A stretch of DNA of 64,000 nucleotides from Ohtaekwangia sp. (lineage in GTDB: Bacteria; Bacteroidota; Bacteroidia; Cytophagales; Cyclobacteriaceae). A program made the translations under genes and the position numbers. The notes under the pieces were generated by a model. It did no database searches and was not told where the DNA came from. It was given only the letters and a program-made list of their open reading frames with translations. The DNA is taken from the NCBI GenBank assembly GCA_021155195.1, contig JAJNPV010000037.1:620001-684000 (forward strand), given 5' to 3'. This document shows positions 60,163 through 64,000 of this stretch, piece by piece (position 1 is the first letter of the stretch; each line of letters opens with the position of its first letter).

Positions 60163-62595
60163 TTACTTTCTAATTACGGCTCCCATTTTTCCTTCAAAGG
60201 CACCCATCAATCGGGTCATCACTTTGTCAATCTCATCATCGGTAAGCGTTTTGGTCGCATCCTGCAATGTAAAACCCAAGGCGTATGCTTTTTTGCCAGC
60301 CGGGATTTTATCTCCTTCGTACACATCAAACGCAATTATTTCTTTTATCAACCGCTTCTCGGTTGAAAGCACCATTTCACGAATTTCGTCAAAGGTCACT
60401 TGTTTATCGAGCACCAAAGAAAGGTCACGTCTTACCTCTGGAAACTTGGGTACTTCTTGTGCAACGAACTTAGGGTTTGCCGACTTGAAAAGCAAGAACG
60501 TATTTAAGTCGGCATAAAATATTTCCTGCTTAATCCCAAATTCCTTTGCCAGCCCAGTTTTAATCTTTCCAAGCTTTCCAATTTCTTTAGTCCCCTTCAT
60601 CAGGCGCATGCCATAATCGAATAAGGGGTCGATCAATTTTTCTTGCTTGATATTTTCCAGAGAAGATTTTTCAAGCAGTTGCACAACTTGTTGCGCAAGA
60701 TCGAAATAAGTTACGCTGCGAGCTTTGTTCTGCCAATTTTCTGTTTCAAAGTTGCCTGTTACATACAAAGCCAGCCTTTCTTCTTCTTTGTAGATATTTT
60801 TTTTATCGGCTTCAGGAGTTTCGTTTTTCCAATAGATTTTACCAAACTCATAAAGTTTAAGATCCCGTTGCTTGCGGTTAATATTATAAGCGCACACTTC
60901 TAATCCCGTGAAAAGCATGGTTTGCCGTAAAATACCTTGTTCTTCACTCAGCTTATTTAAGATCTCAACAGGAGCGCCATTGAACGTAAGATTGTTCTTT
61001 TGCTGATAGGTAGCATTGGTGAGAGAGTTGGTGAGGATTTCATAGAATCCATTGCCAACCAACATGCCGCCTAATGCTTTTTTAAATTTATTGATATCCT
61101 TTTCAGGGAACTCAGCTAAATAATCCGTCCCTGCAATTTCAGTAAGCTCAATTTTGTTAAATCCATAAATGCGCAGAATTTCTTCTACCACATCCGCTTC
61201 CTGAGTTACATCAACCCGGTAGGGAGGTACAGAAACCGTAAACTCATCCTCTTTTATGGTGATGATAGAAATATCCAATCCTTCCAAAATGGGAAAAATT
61301 TCTTCTCTTGTAATAATCTTACCGATTAGTCGATTAACATTTTTATCTTTTACTACAATCTGCTTGTTTTCAATCGGAGTTGGATACACATCAACAATAT
61401 CAGAGGATATGGTTCCTTCTGCCAATTCTTTAATCAACAAGGCAGCGCGCTTTAATGCATATACAGTAATGTTGGGATCGGTACCTCGTTCAAAACGAAA
61501 CGATGCATCTGTTTTAAGTTGATGATGCATGCCTGTTTTGCGAATATAATCAGAAGCGAAGCAAGCACTCTCCAAAAAGATATTTTTTGTCTTTGCAGAG
61601 ATTCCTGATTTAATACCGCCAAAAACTCCGGCTATGCACATGGGCTCTTGTGTGTTGCAGATCATTAAGTCGTTCGCGGTAAGGGAACGTTCCTTATCAT
61701 CAAGCGTCTTAAATTTTGTTCCTGTTGGTAGAGTTTTAATAATCACCTTCTGGCCTGTGATTTCATCTGCATCGAAAGCATGAAGCGGTTGGCCGGTTTC
61801 GTGCAGCACAAAATTTGTGATGTCAACAATGTTATTGATAGGAGTGAGGCCTATTGATTTCAGTCTGTTCTTCAACCAGTCGGGTGATTCACTTACTGTT
61901 ATTCCGGAAAGAGTAACGGCTGAGTATCGTGGACACGCTTGTGTGTTTTCAACCTCAACAGGGATAGTCAGATTTTTATTTTCAACTTTAAAGGAATCAA
62001 CAGAAGGTAATTTGATGGTTCTCTTCTGTGCCGCTTTGATATCGCGCGCAACGCCTATATGCGATGCAGCATCAGCCCGGTTTGGAGTTAACCCAATTTC
62101 TAAAATAAAATCCGATTCAATTTTATAAAATTCAGAAGCCGGGGTTCCATTGGCGGCTGTTGTGTTCAACACAATAATTCCATCATGGCTTTCACCCAAC
62201 CCAATTTCATCTTCGGCACAAATCATTCCTTCCGATACTTCGCCCCGAATTTTTGTTGCCTTAATAGTAAACGAATCACCTTTGAAGGGAAATAGCGTTG
62301 ATCCCGGTAAGGCCACAACTACTTTTTGTCCTGTTGCAACATTAGCTGCCCCGCACACAATGGGTAAAACTTTATCTCCGACATTGACGGTGGTTATGGA
62401 TAACTTATCAGCATTAGGATGTTTTGCGCACGTAAGTACTTCACCAACCACCAAGCCTTTCAATCCGCCCTTTACCGTTTCAAAAGGTTCAACGCTTTCA
62501 ACTTCCAGACCAGTAGCCGTAAGCACGTTACCAATCTCTTCGGGTGATTCAGGAATGTCAATATATTGTTTGAGCCAGTTGTACGAAATCTTCAT
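60163..62595 (-). CDS. pheT: Phenylalanyl-tRNA synthetase beta subunit
   Basis: An 810-residue protein that pairs with PheS to charge tRNA-Phe. The N-terminus MKISYNWLKQYIDIPESPEE (thus the ATG at 62595 and not 62619) is typical. The tRNA-binding domain (about 40-155) includes VGEVLTCAKHPNADKLSITT; B3/4 region about 205-380 with HAFDADEI and VFGGIKSGIS; B5 about 405-480; the synthetase-like core about 480-700; ferredoxin-like anticodon-binding domain about 715-810 with FPEVRRDLSLVLD and TLTDDEIDKVM. pheS is not in the window. Confidence 0.97.
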   Translation of the reverse strand: MKISYNWLKQYIDIPESPEEIGNVLTATGLEVESVEPFETVKGGLKGLVVGEVLTCAKHPNADKLSITTVNVGDKVLPIVCGAANVATGQKVVVALPGSTLFPFKGDSFTIKATKIRGEVSEGMICAEDEIGLGESHDGIIVLNTTAANGTPASEFYKIESDFILEIGLTPNRADAASHIGVARDIKAAQKRTIKLPSVDSFKVENKNLTIPVEVENTQACPRYSAVTLSGITVSESPDWLKNRLKSIGLTPINNIVDITNFVLHETGQPLHAFDADEITGQKVIIKTLPTGTKFKTLDDKERSLTANDLMICNTQEPMCIAGVFGGIKSGISAKTKNIFLESACFASDYIRKTGMHHQLKTDASFRFERGTDPNITVYALKRAALLIKELAEGTISSDIVDVYPTPIENKQIVVKDKNVNRLIGKIITREEIFPILEGLDISIITIKEDEFTVSVPPYRVDVTQEADVVEEILRIYGFNKIELTEIAGTDYLAEFPEKDINKFKKALGGMLVGNGFYEILTNSLTNATYQQKNNLTFNGAPVEILNKLSEEQGILRQTMLFTGLEVCAYNINRKQRDLKLYEFGKIYWKNETPEADKKNIYKEEERLALYVTGNFETENWQNKARSVTYFDLAQQVVQLLEKSSLENIKQEKLIDPLFDYGMRLMKGTKEIGKLGKIKTGLAKEFGIKQEIFYADLNTFLLFKSANPKFVAQEVPKFPEVRRDLSLVLDKQVTFDEIREMVLSTEKRLIKEIIAFDVYEGDKIPAGKKAYALGFTLQDATKTLTDDEIDKVMTRLMGAFEGKMGAVIRK

Positions 62596-62697
62596 AAGTT
62601 GAGAAAAACAGAACTTCAAAAATACGGTTTTGATGTCGTTTTTCTAGGGGTAGTATAAGGTGAAGCAAACTATTAATTGGCTATGTATTCCTGCCTT

Positions 62698-63315
62698 TTA
62701 TTGCTTATTCTTATAAATTCTAATCGTTATGGGTTCTTTCTTACCATAAAGGTGATCTACAATGGTTAGTTCATTGAACTCCTTTGATTCGGTTTTTGAA
62801 ATCAGATCGACCAAGTAGAGTTCGGATTCTTCAAATTTTCCCCCATTTAAACTAATTCCAAATGGTCTTGTCATTCGAGTATTTCCAATGGCCCCGAATA
62901 ATTCTGATCTCTTTCCATAAATAATAATAATCTCGTCTGATTCTAATATATCAGCCGTGTCAAAGTCATAGTGTGGTATCTGAAATGCCCTGAAAGTATT
63001 TTTAATCTTGACAAGTTCAGTCCAAGGCCAAAAATTCTTTATGTAGATTTTAACATTCCTTTTTAGGGCTAGCTTGCCTGTGAACTCATTAACGATTTTC
63101 AACCACTCTGAATGGAAAGAATAGGGCAAAATATTTATCCACAGGAGTCCAATTGGAATGAATATTCCAAAAAAGATAAATGGAATGAAAGTCAGTTTAT
63201 TCCAAAGAAACAACTTGATAATTAATGCTAAGACCAAGATTGTTAAGTCAGTCAAAAGAATAATTCTGTTTGTCCTATGGCTCCATATAAAATTTATTAT
63301 TCCACTTCCAGGCAT
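62698..63315 (-). CDS. Two-pass membrane protein of unknown function
   Basis: A 205-residue protein. Two hydrophobic helices at about 18-38 and 42-63 are followed by a soluble domain, with VKIYIKNFWPWTELVKI, YDFDTADILESDEIIIIYG and SELYLVDLISKTESKEFNEL. I do not recognise a family; the soluble part could resemble a PH-like YcxB fold, but that is a guess. It lies 18 bases from the DUF1684 gene and runs the same way. Confidence 0.6.
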   Translation of the reverse strand: MPGSGIINFIWSHRTNRIILLTDLTILVLALIIKLFLWNKLTFIPFIFFGIFIPIGLLWINILPYSFHSEWLKIVNEFTGKLALKRNVKIYIKNFWPWTELVKIKNTFRAFQIPHYDFDTADILESDEIIIIYGKRSELFGAIGNTRMTRPFGISLNGGKFEESELYLVDLISKTESKEFNELTIVDHLYGKKEPITIRIYKNKQ

Positions 63316-63333
63316 ACGGAACTAAGGAAAAAA

Positions 63334-63948
63334 TTAATGATAATTCTTCTCACCCGCTTTAATCGCTGTTTTAAGAATGTTTTCGCGGGGTGGAAAAGGG
63401 CATGAGTAAGTGTCGTTATATGCACAATAAGGATTGTAAGCGAGATTGAAGTCTAAGATGACAGAGGTTGCGGCCGGCACTTTTTTTAAATCCAGGTAGC
63501 GTCCGGCTCCATAGGTATCCGCACCGCTCGTCTCATCCGCGAAAGCGAGAAAAAGTTTGCCACGCTGCGGACCGCTATCCATTACTTCTAAAATCAAAAG
63601 TTTGTGATTCATTCCATTCAATTGAAATTCCGCGAAAGCATATTCTAAATATTTTTGCTCTAAGCCATCACTTGTTGCAAGAAGCACTACTTTTTTGTTA
63701 TCAATGGATGTAAGAGATGCCTTAACTCGATACGTTTCATCAATCGGAAAATAGTTTAGTTGCCCAAAGGGTATACTGTCTTTTAAAAATGGAGACCCAC
63801 TGGCAGATTTCATAAACTCAGTTTTCTCCTCCCGATCTTTTAGAATAGTGGCTTCATAGTTTTCGGGCGAACCGCCTTGCATGGAATAAATTACAAACGC
63901 AGCGATAGCAATTACAATAATGATGGGAACAATGCGCGAGCGTTTCAT
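63334..63948 (-). CDS. DUF1684-family protein, membrane-anchored
   Basis: A 204-residue protein with an N-terminal hydrophobic anchor (about 5-23). The DUF1684 domain follows: LKDREEKTEFMKSASGSPF (about 36-54), FPIDETYRV, LFLAFADETSGADTYGAGRYLDL (cut to AFADETSGADTYGAGRY) and the characteristic FNLAYNPYCAYNDTYSCPFP and PRENILKTAIKAGEK. Function of the family is not known. Start upstream of the membrane protein gene by 18 bases. Confidence 0.92.
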   Translation of the reverse strand: MKRSRIVPIIIVIAIAAFVIYSMQGGSPENYEATILKDREEKTEFMKSASGSPFLKDSIPFGQLNYFPIDETYRVKASLTSIDNKKVVLLATSDGLEQKYLEYAFAEFQLNGMNHKLLILEVMDSGPQRGKLFLAFADETSGADTYGAGRYLDLKKVPAATSVILDFNLAYNPYCAYNDTYSCPFPPRENILKTAIKAGEKNYH

Positions 63949-64000
63949 TAATTGTGAACGGTGGGTGCTAAATGATTACTATTAACAAATATTAATTTGT

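Overview
The window looks like a chromosomal segment from a Bacteroidota bacterium, probably of the order Cytophagales. This is inferred from a SusC/SusD pair, a DUF4249 plus TonB-receptor operon, a 287-residue primary sigma factor without region 1.1, many short lipoprotein signal peptides, A-rich leaders in place of Shine-Dalgarno sites, and a -7 element of the TATCTTTG type. No tRNA, rRNA, CRISPR array, insertion sequence or prophage was seen.

Bases 1-7270 (+): the end of an Nramp-like transporter, then an ECF sigma factor, a small membrane protein (candidate anti-sigma), a Spy/CpxP-like protein, a CotH-family kinase lipoprotein, two tandem YHYH-domain lipoproteins, a YwqK/MORN-repeat lipoprotein, an SCO1-like lipoprotein and a second Spy-like protein. 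Four start points in this block share a two-part motif, C(G/A)AAGG, 16-17 bases, CGTAT, each ending 18-25 bases before a start codon. I read it as the promoter of the local ECF sigma factor, which would make the block a small envelope or metal-related regulon.

Bases 7563-13470: an ice-binding-like adhesin lipoprotein (+), a cytochrome c/sorbosone dehydrogenase fusion (-) and a GH106-like glycosidase (+). Bases 13603-26309 (-): a YyaL-type thioredoxin-domain protein, a CRTAC1/UnbV-type FG-GAP protein, a vanadium-haloperoxidase-like protein, SusD, SusC and an ECF sigma factor.

Bases 26455-35686: a uronate catabolism locus with a LacI-type regulator, a tagaturonate/fructuronate reductase (-), then GH88-like hydrolase, sugar isomerase, Gfo/Idh/MocA oxidoreductase, SDR, MFS transporter and mannonate dehydratase (+).

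Bases 35943-45191 hold a fatty-acid desaturase, the primary sigma factor, a small conserved protein, a cold-shock-domain protein (-), an arginase/agmatinase, two N-acyl-D-amino-acid deacylase-like lipoproteins that lack the usual HxH motif, a methyltransferase and a Gfo/Idh/MocA protein. Bases 45307-50619 (-) hold two paralogous secreted proteins, a Crp/Fnr regulator, a DsrE-like protein, a YheT-type hydrolase, a GNAT and an MFS permease. Bases 50682-57650 (-) are a translationally coupled four-gene operon: secreted protein, TonB receptor, DUF4249, MG2/plug-like protein. Bases 57820-63948 (-) are housekeeping: rny, zapA, a coiled-coil protein, pheT, and two proteins of unknown role.

Several short palindromic repeats are scattered through the window. 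Two of them lie in frame inside coding sequences, in the SDR and in the GH106-like enzyme.
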